From positions 41,302 through 105,301 of the forward strand of contig JANQGX010000024.1 in NCBI GenBank assembly GCA_028282885.1: a stretch of DNA of 64,000 bases, in the 5' to 3' direction. Below are positions 37,594-46,440 of this stretch, piece by piece. Both the position numbers and the translations under genes were made by a program. Within the stretch, counting starts at the first letter, position 1, and the number at the start of each line of letters is the position of its first letter. This DNA is from SAR324 cluster bacterium. Its GTDB lineage: Bacteria; SAR324; XYD2-FULL-50-16. The notes beneath the pieces are model-generated. The model searched no databases. It was not told the DNA's origin and saw nothing but the letters and a program-made list of their open reading frames with translations.

Positions 37594-38814
37594 ATGAGCG
37601 AAACAGCCGCAGCCAATAAACAACTGATAAGGGCCATCAATCGTTTCAAAGTTTTACACAGCATCAGGGAGGCGCGGGTCATGTCCAGGGTCGACATTGC
37701 CAGAAAGACCGGCTTGAGCCAGGCCTCTGTTACCGGTATCACAGCCGAACTGATTGAGGAAGGACTGCTGTTCGAAAAACAGGAAGGAAAATCGATCGGT
37801 GGCCGTCGTCCTATACTTCTGGCGATAAACCCCGATGGTGCCTATACTATCGGGGTATTTCTGTCCATTCAGAGGATCAGCGTGGTGGTGATCAACATGC
37901 AGGCAGATATTCTGATTTCTGCAAAAAGGGATCTCCCGGCCGGTATCGCATCTCCGGAAGAGATAGCAGGAGAGATTGTACAGGCAGTTCAGAAAGCCAT
38001 CTGGAAAAGTGACCTTGCCAAAAACCAGATATCTGGAGTGGGGATAGCGCTTCCGGGACTGGTGGATTCGAAATCGGGATCTGTCCAGTTTCTGCCCAAC
38101 TACCAATGGAGAAATGTCAATCTCAGGGATCTGGTCTCGGAGCAGCTAGAAGTTCCCACCTATATCGAAAACAGCGCAAATACAATCACTATCGGTGAAC
38201 AGTGGTTTGGTAAGGGGAGAGGTTGTAGCGATTTCACAATGGTCAATCTTGAGCACGGTATCGGAAGCGGAATCGTCATTAACGGACAGCTCTACAGGGG
38301 TAGCAGCGGGCTAGCAGGCGAATTCGGGCATATGATCGTTGATCCGGAAGGCCCTGTTTGTCGATGCGGAAGGCAGGGGTGTCTGGAAGCAATTGCCGGA
38401 AACAATGCCATTCTGCGAGATGCCGGGATTCTGGCGAAAAAGGGCCTTTGGAAACCCGATGATCCCGGGGGGATCACCATTGAAGAAATCATCGACAAAG
38501 CGAAAGCGGGAGAAAAGTGCTTATGCGATATATATGCTAAGGCCGGGAAAATGCTGGGAATGGGGATAACCAACCTGATCAAGCTGTTTAATCCCGAACT
38601 GATTATTTTTTCGGGAAAAGGGGTAAAAGCGGGAGAATTGCTTTTCGAGCCAATGCACCGGACTATTGCCGATTGCCTGTTCGAATCCATGGATTGGGAT
38701 ACGCAGTTTGTGGTCCAGGAGTGGAATCCGTACAACAATGCCAGGGGAGCCGGAGCCCTGGTTTTGCAGGAAGTATATAAATCGCCGGCAAATCGGGTGG
38801 TTCCGGTGATTTAA
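37594..38814 (+). CDS. ROK-family transcriptional regulator
   Basis: 406 aa. An N-terminal winged helix-turn-helix (about 10-70, with RVDIARKTGLSQASVTGITAEL) precedes a ROK kinase-fold domain with the zinc motif CRCGRQGCLEA (257-267) and ENSANTITIGEQWFG. Proteins of this layout (NagC/XylR/Mlc) repress sugar genes and release DNA on ligand binding. Its location beside uxaC suggests control of uronate use (inference). Start ATG lacks a clear ribosome-binding site, but no other start fits the domain edge. Confidence 0.92.
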   Translation: MSETAAANKQLIRAINRFKVLHSIREARVMSRVDIARKTGLSQASVTGITAELIEEGLLFEKQEGKSIGGRRPILLAINPDGAYTIGVFLSIQRISVVVINMQADILISAKRDLPAGIASPEEIAGEIVQAVQKAIWKSDLAKNQISGVGIALPGLVDSKSGSVQFLPNYQWRNVNLRDLVSEQLEVPTYIENSANTITIGEQWFGKGRGCSDFTMVNLEHGIGSGIVINGQLYRGSSGLAGEFGHMIVDPEGPVCRCGRQGCLEAIAGNNAILRDAGILAKKGLWKPDDPGGITIEEIIDKAKAGEKCLCDIYAKAGKMLGMGITNLIKLFNPELIIFSGKGVKAGELLFEPMHRTIADCLFESMDWDTQFVVQEWNPYNNARGAGALVLQEVYKSPANRVVPVI

Positions 38815-38936
38815 ACAGTCGACTTCTTTTTTTGAACACGGGACAGGATTTTACCATCTTAAAAGCTTTAACCGGGCTGTTAAGCTCATTCACCTGGATT
38901 TATTTGTTTTATTCGACTTTATCAGCAAGAGGCCAA

Positions 38937-39767
38937 ATGAAAACGAGCTGTTCAACCTTTGTTCATTATCGGTATCCCTTAACCGAAACCATTCGTCGCT
39001 ATGCAAAATTCGGTTATGACGCCGTTGAAATCTGGGGAGGACGACCTCACGCCTATTGGGAGGACATGACCGGCCCGGTGATCGATGAGGTTAAGTCCGT
39101 TATCGATGGTGAGGGAATCGGTATATCCAATTTCATTCCCGCTCAATTTCGTTACCCGACCAACCTGGCGGCAGATTCCCGGCAGGTGCGATTAAAAAGT
39201 GTTGATTATATCAAGCATAATATTGAGGTGGCAGTTAAACTGGGCTCCCCATCCATCAGCCTTTGTCCGGGATTCAGCATGCATGGTCAATCCAGGCGAG
39301 AAGCCCGCCTGGAGATGCTGGACAGTTTCCGGCAGATTATCGAATTTGCCGGGGAAATGCCACTGCAGGTATTAATAGAACCGGCCAATCGCTGGGAGTC
39401 TGATCTGATTGTGACTATTGATGATGCTTTGGAGGTTCTTGAAGATCTGGGGAATCCTGAAAACACGGGGATCCTTGCAGATACGGGGCATATTCACATC
39501 AATCAGGAATGTCTGACCGATGTGCCCGGCCGCCTGAAAGAGATACCCGTGCATTACCATCTGGATGATAATAGCGGTTTAACGGATGATCACCTGGTCC
39601 CCGGAGAGGGAGTTATGGATTTCACTCCCTTTTTTCAGGAATTGGAATCAGCGGGTTACCAGGGATACCTGGCGGTGGAACTGGGATTCGGCTATACCGT
39701 GGACCCAGATCCGGCGGTGCGGAGAAGTCTGCAATTCATGAAAGGAACTCCTGATAGCTCTCCATAA
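38937..39767 (+). CDS. TIM-barrel sugar phosphate isomerase/epimerase-like protein
   Basis: 276 aa from ATG 38937. The frame extends upstream to a TTG at 38832, but that part looks like chance, so I chose the ATG where MKTSCSTFVHYRYPL gives a typical barrel strand 1. AP-endonuclease-2/xylose-isomerase-like features are WGGRPHAYW, ILADTGHIHINQE (metal-binding D-x-x-H) and VPGEGVMDFTPFF. It would isomerise or epimerise a keto sugar with a divalent metal. Its 3' end overlaps the creatininase gene end by 32 bases. It follows the ROK gene and may be in its operon. Confidence 0.82.
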   Translation: MKTSCSTFVHYRYPLTETIRRYAKFGYDAVEIWGGRPHAYWEDMTGPVIDEVKSVIDGEGIGISNFIPAQFRYPTNLAADSRQVRLKSVDYIKHNIEVAVKLGSPSISLCPGFSMHGQSRREARLEMLDSFRQIIEFAGEMPLQVLIEPANRWESDLIVTIDDALEVLEDLGNPENTGILADTGHIHINQECLTDVPGRLKEIPVHYHLDDNSGLTDDHLVPGEGVMDFTPFFQELESAGYQGYLAVELGFGYTVDPDPAVRRSLQFMKGTPDSSP

Positions 39768-40470
39768 CATCCTCAACAGCCCCCTCACAGAGTTCGGCAC
39801 CTATCTCTGCTGTTGCCAAGCCGGAATTGGATCCGATTCTTCCATCCGGATATTGCTTTCTGTAGTCAGCGGCATCTCTGAAATCACCCTCGGGTGGGAT
39901 TTCCGGATCCATTTTTGCCGATTTTGCAGCTTCGGGATGAACGTAAAAACTCAAAGAGAGTTCACTCGGGGTAGCATGACTGCCATTGGCGTCGCCAAAA
40001 TACTTCTCTTCCAGCGCTGATACCCGTTTTCCCTCGTACCAACCCACTATTGAACAATGAAGAGGACTTGATTCTGCGTTCAGACTGGCCTCACTGTAAA
40101 TTTCAGAAAAAGCCGCTTTAAGACTGTCTACATTACCACCGTGACCGTTCAGAAAGTAAAAATGGGTAAAGCCGTGCCGGGCCAGTGAGTAAATGATATC
40201 CTTTATCATGGCGATCAATGTTGTGGGACGAAGGGTTACGCTGCCGGGGAATTCCAAATGGTGCTGGGACATTCCATAGTGTAGTGTCGGGGCGACCATT
40301 ATATCCGTTCGATTCGACAACTCCTCGGCGACCCGTTGGGGGCAGATGGCGTCGGTACCGATAAACCCCATGGGTCCGTGCTGCTCTGTCGATCCGATGG
40401 GGATGATGATTCCGGTTGATTGTTTTAGATAGGCTTCGGTCTCCTGCCAGGTGGATAGCTGTAATAACAT
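39736..40470 (-). CDS. Creatininase-family metal-dependent amidohydrolase
   Basis: 244 aa from ATG 40470, where AAGGAG lies 8 bases upstream. The metal-ligand block IPIGSTEQHGPMGF followed by GTDA (E, H and D ligands), APTLHYGMSQHH, and LNGHGGN are all conserved. The creatininase family includes creatinine amidohydrolases, MftE-like peptidases and Zn-dependent lactam/lactone hydrolases, so the target bond is an amide or lactone. Convergent overlap of 32 bases with the barrel isomerase gene. Confidence 0.88.
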   Translation of the reverse strand: MLLQLSTWQETEAYLKQSTGIIIPIGSTEQHGPMGFIGTDAICPQRVAEELSNRTDIMVAPTLHYGMSQHHLEFPGSVTLRPTTLIAMIKDIIYSLARHGFTHFYFLNGHGGNVDSLKAAFSEIYSEASLNAESSPLHCSIVGWYEGKRVSALEEKYFGDANGSHATPSELSLSFYVHPEAAKSAKMDPEIPPEGDFRDAADYRKQYPDGRIGSNSGLATAEIGAELCEGAVEDVMESYQEFLS

Positions 40471-40508
40471 GAAAACTCCTTGTCTGTGTGTCAACTTAAA
40501 GCAGTATT

Positions 40509-40724
40509 TTTCAGCCTGCTTCCTGATTGAGGCAAGGCTGAAATACCGCGTTATGGCTTTCCCCGTTGATATCGGTTTGCGGGGTGAGCGGGGTTTTGTT
40601 TGGAATTTTCATCGATTGTAACCGGTCTTGAGAAGATCGATGTAAATCTCTTCCTTGTGACAACATCCGGATCATCATTTTCCGATTTTTTGTTTTTACC
40701 GGGAAATCATATCATAACCCGGTA
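40509..40724. other. Two hairpins between the creatininase and NapH-FNR genes
   Basis: TTTCAGCCT/AGGCTGAAA (40509-40543) and TACCGGG/CCCGGTA (40697-40724, 18 bases after the 40743 stop) form perfect 9-bp and 7-bp stems. Neither has a T-run. The second is placed like a transcript end for the minus-strand gene. Confidence 0.35.
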
Positions 40725-40742
40725 TTGAACAAAAAGGAGGTG

Positions 40743-42242
40743 CTAAGCGCTTTCATAGTAGATGTTTTCACGATCCACATGTTTGATTTGAAGAACATTG
40801 AGGGAGGCATCAATCATGGGCGGCGGACCGCACATCAGCACCTTATGACTGTTATCGATGTTGAGCTTATCGATCACATCCGTTACAAATCCCTTCTCAC
40901 CATTCCAGGTTTCGCAGGATGCTGCTACGGGGTAGTATTGAAAACGTTCATCATCGGTGGTCATTTTTTCAAACTGCTCTTGATGTATAAAATCTTTCTT
41001 GAAATTAACCCCGTGAACCAGCTTTACCGATTCAATGGTTTCATCTCTTAAAGCTTCATCCACCAAGGGAATAAACGGGGTAATACCAATTCCGCCGGCG
41101 ATGAAGAGAAGTTTGTTATCCCCGTTCTTGATGACAATCTCATCACCCAGCGGACCTTCGACTTCAATCACATCACCAACCCTGAATGCGTCAAAAATGA
41201 TGCCGGTTCCAAAGCCGTTCGGCGCCTTTTTCACGATGACATTGAACTCGGTTCCATCCTCAGTATAACCGGCGATGGAATATGCCCTGAACATTTCGGG
41301 GTCTTTATGGATTTTTAGCAGGATAAACTGTCCGCCCTTAAACTTCATTCTGTCCCTCAGGAGCTTAAAAGTGAAACGCCTTGTGTCGTCGGTTAAATCG
41401 GTAATCTCTGTTATTTCGGCGTCGGTACGAACCTTTTCGCGATAACCTTCAAGATCGATGTTTTGTCGCTCCGATTTGGCGCCTTCGGCATTCCTGACGG
41501 ACAGAATTTTTGCCGGACAGTTGTTAACGCAAGTCTCGCAGCGAATGCAGTTTTCATTTGAGAACTGACCGTTCTCATCAAATTCAAGATAGGGTGTTAG
41601 CTGGGCCGGACAAACCCGCGAACATTTCCCGCATTTATGGCACATCTCCTCATGAGCAACACTAACCTTGCGGTCTGTTTTGGTATTGAATTTGGTAAGT
41701 TTCCCCAGCTTGTAAGAGAGCTTCTCCATCGTTCCCATGGGACAAAATGAGCACCAACTGCGGGGAGTAATGAATATGGCCATCAGCAACCCAATGATGG
41801 TTACCACGGTGTAGTTCATGGTGAAAATATAGCCCAGCTTTGCCGGAAACGATGTTTCCCCCCAAAGCGACATAACCTTTACCAGCCGGATACCGAGCAT
41901 CACCATGAACCAGGTGAATATCACCGCCGCAAACCAGCGGTTTTTCAGAAATCCTGGAATTGCACGGTTTTTACTGATAGAAAGAATCACACCATCAAAA
42001 AGACTGCCATGCGGGCAGATGTTGCCACACCAGTATTTGCCGTTGAAAAATGCCATTATGGTAAGGGTCAGCATGAGTGGAATGATCAAAAGACCTATCT
42101 CCGGAAACCACCAGGCTCCCAATGGGGCAACAAAGAGAAACAACCAGGCATATTTTCTCAGCCTGGTAAAGGTGCGTTCGGTTTTGATGTAAAAATTTTT
42201 GTATAGTTCCGCTTGATATTCTGGGTTCTTCATTGAATTCAC
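40743..42242 (-). CDS. Fusion of NapH/NosR-type membrane ferredoxin with a ferredoxin-NAD(P) reductase domain
   Basis: 499 aa from GTG 42242 (GGAG 8 bases upstream; an ATG at 42233 is the alternative). Five hydrophobic helices with the Cys-Pro motifs CGNICPHG (72-79) and CSFCPMG (164-170) resemble NapH/NosR/CcoG. Two 4Fe-4S motifs CHKCGKCSRVCP (201-212) and CIRCETCVNNCP (232-243) follow. The C-terminal half is an FNR: FAD motif RAYSIAG (about 319), NAD loop IAGGIGITPFIP and MCGPPPM. A single chain could carry electrons from NAD(P)H to quinol or to an unknown acceptor, or the reverse. No nap, nos or other partner gene lies nearby. Confidence 0.85.
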   Translation of the reverse strand: MNSMKNPEYQAELYKNFYIKTERTFTRLRKYAWLFLFVAPLGAWWFPEIGLLIIPLMLTLTIMAFFNGKYWCGNICPHGSLFDGVILSISKNRAIPGFLKNRWFAAVIFTWFMVMLGIRLVKVMSLWGETSFPAKLGYIFTMNYTVVTIIGLLMAIFITPRSWCSFCPMGTMEKLSYKLGKLTKFNTKTDRKVSVAHEEMCHKCGKCSRVCPAQLTPYLEFDENGQFSNENCIRCETCVNNCPAKILSVRNAEGAKSERQNIDLEGYREKVRTDAEITEITDLTDDTRRFTFKLLRDRMKFKGGQFILLKIHKDPEMFRAYSIAGYTEDGTEFNVIVKKAPNGFGTGIIFDAFRVGDVIEVEGPLGDEIVIKNGDNKLLFIAGGIGITPFIPLVDEALRDETIESVKLVHGVNFKKDFIHQEQFEKMTTDDERFQYYPVAASCETWNGEKGFVTDVIDKLNIDNSHKVLMCGPPPMIDASLNVLQIKHVDRENIYYESA

Positions 42243-42585
42243 CGATTCATCTCCATAAAAAATGATTAAAAGCAGATTGCTTCTCTTGCTCAAAAGCCGA
42301 AGAATCAGGACTTGAAACCTGTATAACCAAGCCCGATTCCCGGGTTTTCATCCTGTCAAAGCGCAGCGACTGTCACGGATTTTTGTCATGTGGTCAGAAC
42401 GGGATCACAGTCATGGCCCCGAAACCTGAACCTGACAAACGTTAAGTGGTCACGAGTAACAGCCGTATTCGTTTTTAAAACCTGAACTGGAGTCTTCTGC
42501 AGCAGATATGCCAACGAAATGGAGGGCATAGTGAAACCGGTTGTTAAGGGGGCTTAGAAAATCGAAGAAAGATATTTGAAGTATG

Positions 42586-42649
42586 AATATGGAGAAAAGT
42601 AACGTTACTTTCAAATAAAAGATGAAACATACCAAAGTAACGTTACTTT
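42586..42649 (-). promoter_or_regulatory. Promoter with two perfect 16-bp palindromic operators
   Basis: AAAGTAACGTTACTTT occurs twice as a perfect palindrome, at 42596-42611 and 42634-42649, 38 bp apart. On the minus strand a -35 TTGAAA (42614-42609) and -10 CATATT (42591-42586) with a 17-base spacer enclose the first copy, the arrangement of a repressor-blocked promoter. It would transcribe the NapH-FNR gene after a leader of about 340 bases. The protein binding it is unknown; the nearby LysR type usually binds T-N11-A sites, so a different regulator is likely. Confidence 0.6.
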
Positions 42650-42669
42650 GAGGATGGAATGTTTTGGAT

Positions 42670-43587
42670 TCAGTTCTTCCCATACTGCTGGCTAACCAGC
42701 GGAATCTCTTTCCAGATGTGTTCGGAGATGGATCCGGTAAATCGTCCTTTTTTTCGAACGATATGCATTTCTACTTCCACCGGTTTGACGGTTCTCGTTT
42801 TAAGAGGTACCAACCTTCTGGTGGCGAGTTCTTCCCGAATCTGGTATTCCGGCAAACGCCCCCAGGCGAGCCCAGCCATGATGATCTCTTTTTTAATGGT
42901 ATTTTCGTTCACTATCCAATGCTTTCCATCCTTCAGTAAACCCACGGCGCCTGTGGGATAATTGGGATTGGTCTCCTGGCGAACGCTTCTGCTGCTGTCA
43001 CCGACAATCACCTGGATATGCTGCTTAAGTTCCTCGTCATTCAGTTCCTTGTCCATGCGAGCAGCCGGATAATCGGGAGCCGCAACCGGAAACAAGTGAA
43101 CCTTCATCAGCGGTTTGGATTCCAGCCCCGCGACAATCTCATCCTTGGAGAAAATCGCCATGTTGGCATCACTTGTCATCAACCTGTCCTTGGCTCCGCC
43201 TACATACTCTATTGACAGATCGAACCGGGTTTCCGCATAGGTTTCCACATAGTGTCTAAAGAGGTCGATCACGATGGATGTCGGGAACAGCGAATCGATG
43301 GCAATCCAGATTTCCGGTTCGATTCCGCTGGAAAGTTGCTTTCCCAGGTTCAAAAGTTCATCCGACTGCTGAACGATCCGCTTGGCTTTCTGGTAGATGG
43401 CGTTGCCTTCGGCCGTCAATTGAGCCCGGTATTGATTTCTGGAGAATAGTTTGATGCCCAGTTCGCTCTCCAGTTTTTTAACAGCGATACTGACACCGGG
43501 CTGGGTCTGTGAAAGATTTTTGGCAGCGCCGCTGAAGCTGCCGGTTTCTACAATTTTAATTAATATCTTGAGCTGGTAAAGGTTCAT
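42670..43587 (-). CDS. LysR-family transcriptional regulator
   Basis: 305 aa. Winged helix-turn-helix at the N-terminus (LKILIKIVETGSFSGAAKNL followed by SQTQPGVSIAVKKLE), then the LTTR linker and the periplasmic-binding-like effector domain. CysB-like length. It might control the NapH-FNR gene downstream on the same strand, or the operon at 44 kb, which starts divergently 480 bases away. Start ATG without strong ribosome-binding site. Confidence 0.92.
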   Translation of the reverse strand: MNLYQLKILIKIVETGSFSGAAKNLSQTQPGVSIAVKKLESELGIKLFSRNQYRAQLTAEGNAIYQKAKRIVQQSDELLNLGKQLSSGIEPEIWIAIDSLFPTSIVIDLFRHYVETYAETRFDLSIEYVGGAKDRLMTSDANMAIFSKDEIVAGLESKPLMKVHLFPVAAPDYPAARMDKELNDEELKQHIQVIVGDSSRSVRQETNPNYPTGAVGLLKDGKHWIVNENTIKKEIIMAGLAWGRLPEYQIREELATRRLVPLKTRTVKPVEVEMHIVRKKGRFTGSISEHIWKEIPLVSQQYGKN

Positions 43588-43823
43588 TTTTCCGCTGTTC
43601 GATCTTCACCCGCGATAGAGCCGGGTTGGAAATCCGGATTGTTAAAAATTGGTGAAAATTCCATTAGATTTGGATCAGAAATCGCCCCATTCAATTTCCA
43701 TACAGATCACCCCTGTTGGACGATAAATTTCTCTATTTACTTTTTTCCCAGACAAATCAGCCGACTGCGAAAATACCATAAGTGTTTTTTATTGAGATGA
43801 CAGTACAAGATTAAATTTATTAA

Positions 43824-43907
43824 TGGAATCGATATATTATATTTATTTGACTACCGTTTTAATTTTAAATATAGAATGTGATAAAACATCTCCATTGGAA
43901 TCGATAT
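43824..43907 (+). promoter_or_regulatory. ugp promoter flanked by two 12-bp direct repeats
   Basis: TTGACT (43847-43852), a 17-base spacer and TATAGA (43870-43875) form a good sigma-70 promoter. The identical sequence TGGAATCGATAT occurs at 43824-43835 and 43896-43907, upstream and downstream of it, 72 bp apart. This is a repression-loop or activator geometry. The promoter is 195 bases before the ugpB start. The regulator is unknown. The rest of 43588-44070 holds no gene. Confidence 0.6.
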
Positions 43908-44070
43908 GGAAATGGTTTGATCTCTGGACAGCGGGTATACTGTTCAGTAGCAAAAGTCATGATTTGTCATTTTTGTTTTGTCTCGTCACCGTTTTTTGGG
44001 TTTCGAAGCTTAAATCAAGGTGATATTCCCTAATTGCGAATGAATTCATTTCAAACAAAAGGAGGATGAA

Positions 44071-45381
44071 ATGATGAAATTTAAAAAAGCGTTGTTGTTT
44101 TTTTCCGTTTTCGCTCTGGCAGCATCCCAGGCATTAGCCGCAACTGAAATTCAGTGGTGGCATGCGATGGGTGGCCGGTTGGGCGAAAAGGTCAATGAGA
44201 TTGCAGCCGGTTTTAATTCCAAGCAGTCCAGGTACAAGCTCGTTGCCGTTTACAAAGGAAACTATGCAGATACCATGACTGCAGGTATTGCTGCTTTTCG
44301 TTCCAAAACCCAGCCCCATATTCTGCAGGTGTTTGAAGTTGGAACCGCCACCATGATGGCTGCGGAAGGAGCTATCAAGCCGGTTTATAAACTGATGTCC
44401 GATGCGGGCGAGATTTTCACCCCGGATGCCTATCTTTCAACTGTGACCGGGTACTATACCAGCCCTGAAGGAAAAATGCTCTCCATGCCCTTCAACAGCT
44501 CAACCCCGGTTCTTTACTATAATGTGGATGCCTTCAGGAAAGCAGGTCTGGATGCCAACAAGCCTCCCAGAACCTGGCCACAGGTCGCCGACTATGCTCG
44601 CAAGCTGATCAAGGCCGGTTACAAATGCGGTTTTTCAACTGCCTGGATCTCCTGGGTTCATATCGAAAACATGTCCGCCTGGCACAATACTCCCGTGGGA
44701 ACCAAAGCCAACGGGTTTGAAGGAATGGACACAACGTATTTGCTGAACGGTCCGCTCCAGGTCAAACATATCCAGCAACTGGCTGACTGGCAGAAACAGA
44801 GAATTTTTGTGTACGGTGGCAGAAGAAACCTGGGAAATGCCAAGTTTGTCTCCGGCGAATGCCCCATGTACACGGAATCGTCAGCCGGATATGCCGGATT
44901 CAAAAAGGGAGCAAAGTTTGAATTCAGAACCTCAATGCTGCCCTACTGGCCGGATCAGTCAGGAGCTCCGCAAAACACCATTATTGGTGGAGCCAGCCTC
45001 TGGGTACTCAATGGCCATTCAGACGCTGAATACGAAGGTGTAGCCAGGTTTTTCTCTTATCTCTCCAGTCCCGAGGTACAGGCTGACTGGCATCAGTTCA
45101 CCGGCTATCTGCCGATTACTCATGCGGCCTATACCCTGACCAAAGGACAGGGATTCTATGCCAAGAATCCCGGGACGGAAACAGCCCTGTTGCAGATGAC
45201 CCTCAACAAGCCGACTGCGAACTCACGTGGCTTGAGATTTGGTAGCTACGTCCAGATGAGAGGAATCATCTATAATGAACTGGAAGCAATTTTCAACAAC
45301 AAGAAGACGGCCCAGGAAGGTTTGAATGACGCTGTCAAGGCCGGTAACAAGCTTCTGCGTCAGTTCGAGAAAGCGAATTAA
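44071..45381 (+). CDS. ugpB: sn-Glycerol-3-phosphate ABC transporter, substrate-binding protein
   Basis: 436 aa. A Sec signal peptide ends ASQALA at about 23. The mature protein starts TEIQWWHAMGG, and MPFNSSTPVLYYN plus WISWVHIENMSAWHN (glycerophosphate-site aromatic residues) are hallmarks of UgpB. Strong AAGGAGG ribosome-binding site. It binds glycerol-3-phosphate or glycerophosphodiesters in the periplasm and passes them to UgpAE. It is followed by a stable stem-loop. Confidence 0.95.
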   Translation: MMKFKKALLFFSVFALAASQALAATEIQWWHAMGGRLGEKVNEIAAGFNSKQSRYKLVAVYKGNYADTMTAGIAAFRSKTQPHILQVFEVGTATMMAAEGAIKPVYKLMSDAGEIFTPDAYLSTVTGYYTSPEGKMLSMPFNSSTPVLYYNVDAFRKAGLDANKPPRTWPQVADYARKLIKAGYKCGFSTAWISWVHIENMSAWHNTPVGTKANGFEGMDTTYLLNGPLQVKHIQQLADWQKQRIFVYGGRRNLGNAKFVSGECPMYTESSAGYAGFKKGAKFEFRTSMLPYWPDQSGAPQNTIIGGASLWVLNGHSDAEYEGVARFFSYLSSPEVQADWHQFTGYLPITHAAYTLTKGQGFYAKNPGTETALLQMTLNKPTANSRGLRFGSYVQMRGIIYNELEAIFNNKKTAQEGLNDAVKAGNKLLRQFEKAN

Positions 45382-45414
45382 ACTCTGTCCTGATCCAGGT
45401 GACAGAACGGTTGA

Positions 45415-45451
45415 CATCAGGTGACATGTGATTGATACATGTTGCCTGATG
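45415..45451 (+). other. Intercistronic hairpin between ugpB and ugpA
   Basis: CATCAGG-ygACATGT pairs with ACATGT-tgCCTGATG (15-bp stem with two internal mismatches, 7-base loop) and is not followed by a T-run. It matches the tupA/tupB arrangement and would give more UgpB than permease. Confidence 0.7.
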
Positions 45452-45543
45452 AGAGTTGCACGGAACCGATGAATTAGCTAAAAACTCAAAAACGGATTTG
45501 TTTAAAGCCATCAATCCGATCCCGGATTTTGGAATAGAAATCA

Positions 45544-46428
45544 ATGGAAAAACAGCGCGTTGTTTTTAATAACAAGGTACTACCCTATATGCTGCTGGCA
45601 CCCCAGGTAGCGATTACCCTTGTCTTTTTTATCTGGCCTGCATCACAGTCCCTTTTCCTTTCAGTTCTGCAACAGGATCCCTTTGGACTGTCCAGTACCT
45701 TTGTCTGGTTTGACAACTTTTCCACCATCTTTACGGATGAGATCTACCGAAAGTCGTTAGGGACCACAGCCATCTTTTCGCTACTGGTAACCTTAGCATC
45801 CATGAGCGTGGCTCTGCTGCTGGCTGTTCTGGCCAACAGGGTCCTGTTCACCGGCAGGGTCTACAAAACACTGATTATCTGGCCTTATGCCGTTGCCACC
45901 ATGGTCGCCGGGGTATTGTGGTATTTTCTATTCAATCCCACGGCGGGAATTATCTCCCATCTTCTGAAAAGCATGAATTACGATTGGAATCACGGGTTGT
46001 ATGAAGGGCAAGCCTTCTTCCTGGTCGTTTTTGCATCGGTGTGGAGACAGGTCTCGTATAATTTTATCTTTTTTCTTGCCGGTCTTCAGTCGATTCCCCC
46101 TTCACTCATTGAGGCTTCGGCTATCGACGGGGCATCACCCTTCAGAAGATTCTGGACCATTGTTTTTCCCCTGCTCTCACCAACCAGTTTTTTCCTCATT
46201 GTCGTCAATGTGGTCTATGCCTTTTTCGATACCTTTGGTGTTGTGGATGCAATCACGGGAGGAGGTCCCAACCATGCAACGGATATCATGGTCTTCAAGG
46301 TTTACCACGACGGATTCAAAGGTCTGGATTACGGAGGTTCGGCCGCCCAGTCGGTTATTTTGATGGGAGTGGTGATTCTGCTCACCATTATTCAGTTTCG
46401 TTACATTGAAAGAAAAGTTCACTACTAG
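45544..46428 (+). CDS. ugpA: sn-Glycerol-3-phosphate ABC transporter, permease
   Basis: 294 aa, six membrane helices. The EAA coupling motif EASAIDGASPFRRFWTIVFPLL (split region about 190-211) and AITGGGPNHATDI, the UgpA/MalF-type signature, are present. Pairs with UgpE in the membrane. Confidence 0.95.
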   Translation: MEKQRVVFNNKVLPYMLLAPQVAITLVFFIWPASQSLFLSVLQQDPFGLSSTFVWFDNFSTIFTDEIYRKSLGTTAIFSLLVTLASMSVALLLAVLANRVLFTGRVYKTLIIWPYAVATMVAGVLWYFLFNPTAGIISHLLKSMNYDWNHGLYEGQAFFLVVFASVWRQVSYNFIFFLAGLQSIPPSLIEASAIDGASPFRRFWTIVFPLLSPTSFFLIVVNVVYAFFDTFGVVDAITGGGPNHATDIMVFKVYHDGFKGLDYGGSAAQSVILMGVVILLTIIQFRYIERKVHY

Positions 46429-46440
46429 AGAGTTGTTATC

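Noticed and set aside
42450..42683. 77-codon minus-strand frame across the palindromes
   Set aside because: It only reads through the operator repeats and overlaps the LysR stop; no ribosome-binding site.
43824..43907. Pho-box upstream of ugp
   Set aside because: The repeats do not show the tandem CTGTCAT-type 7-mers at 11-bp steps expected of PhoB sites.
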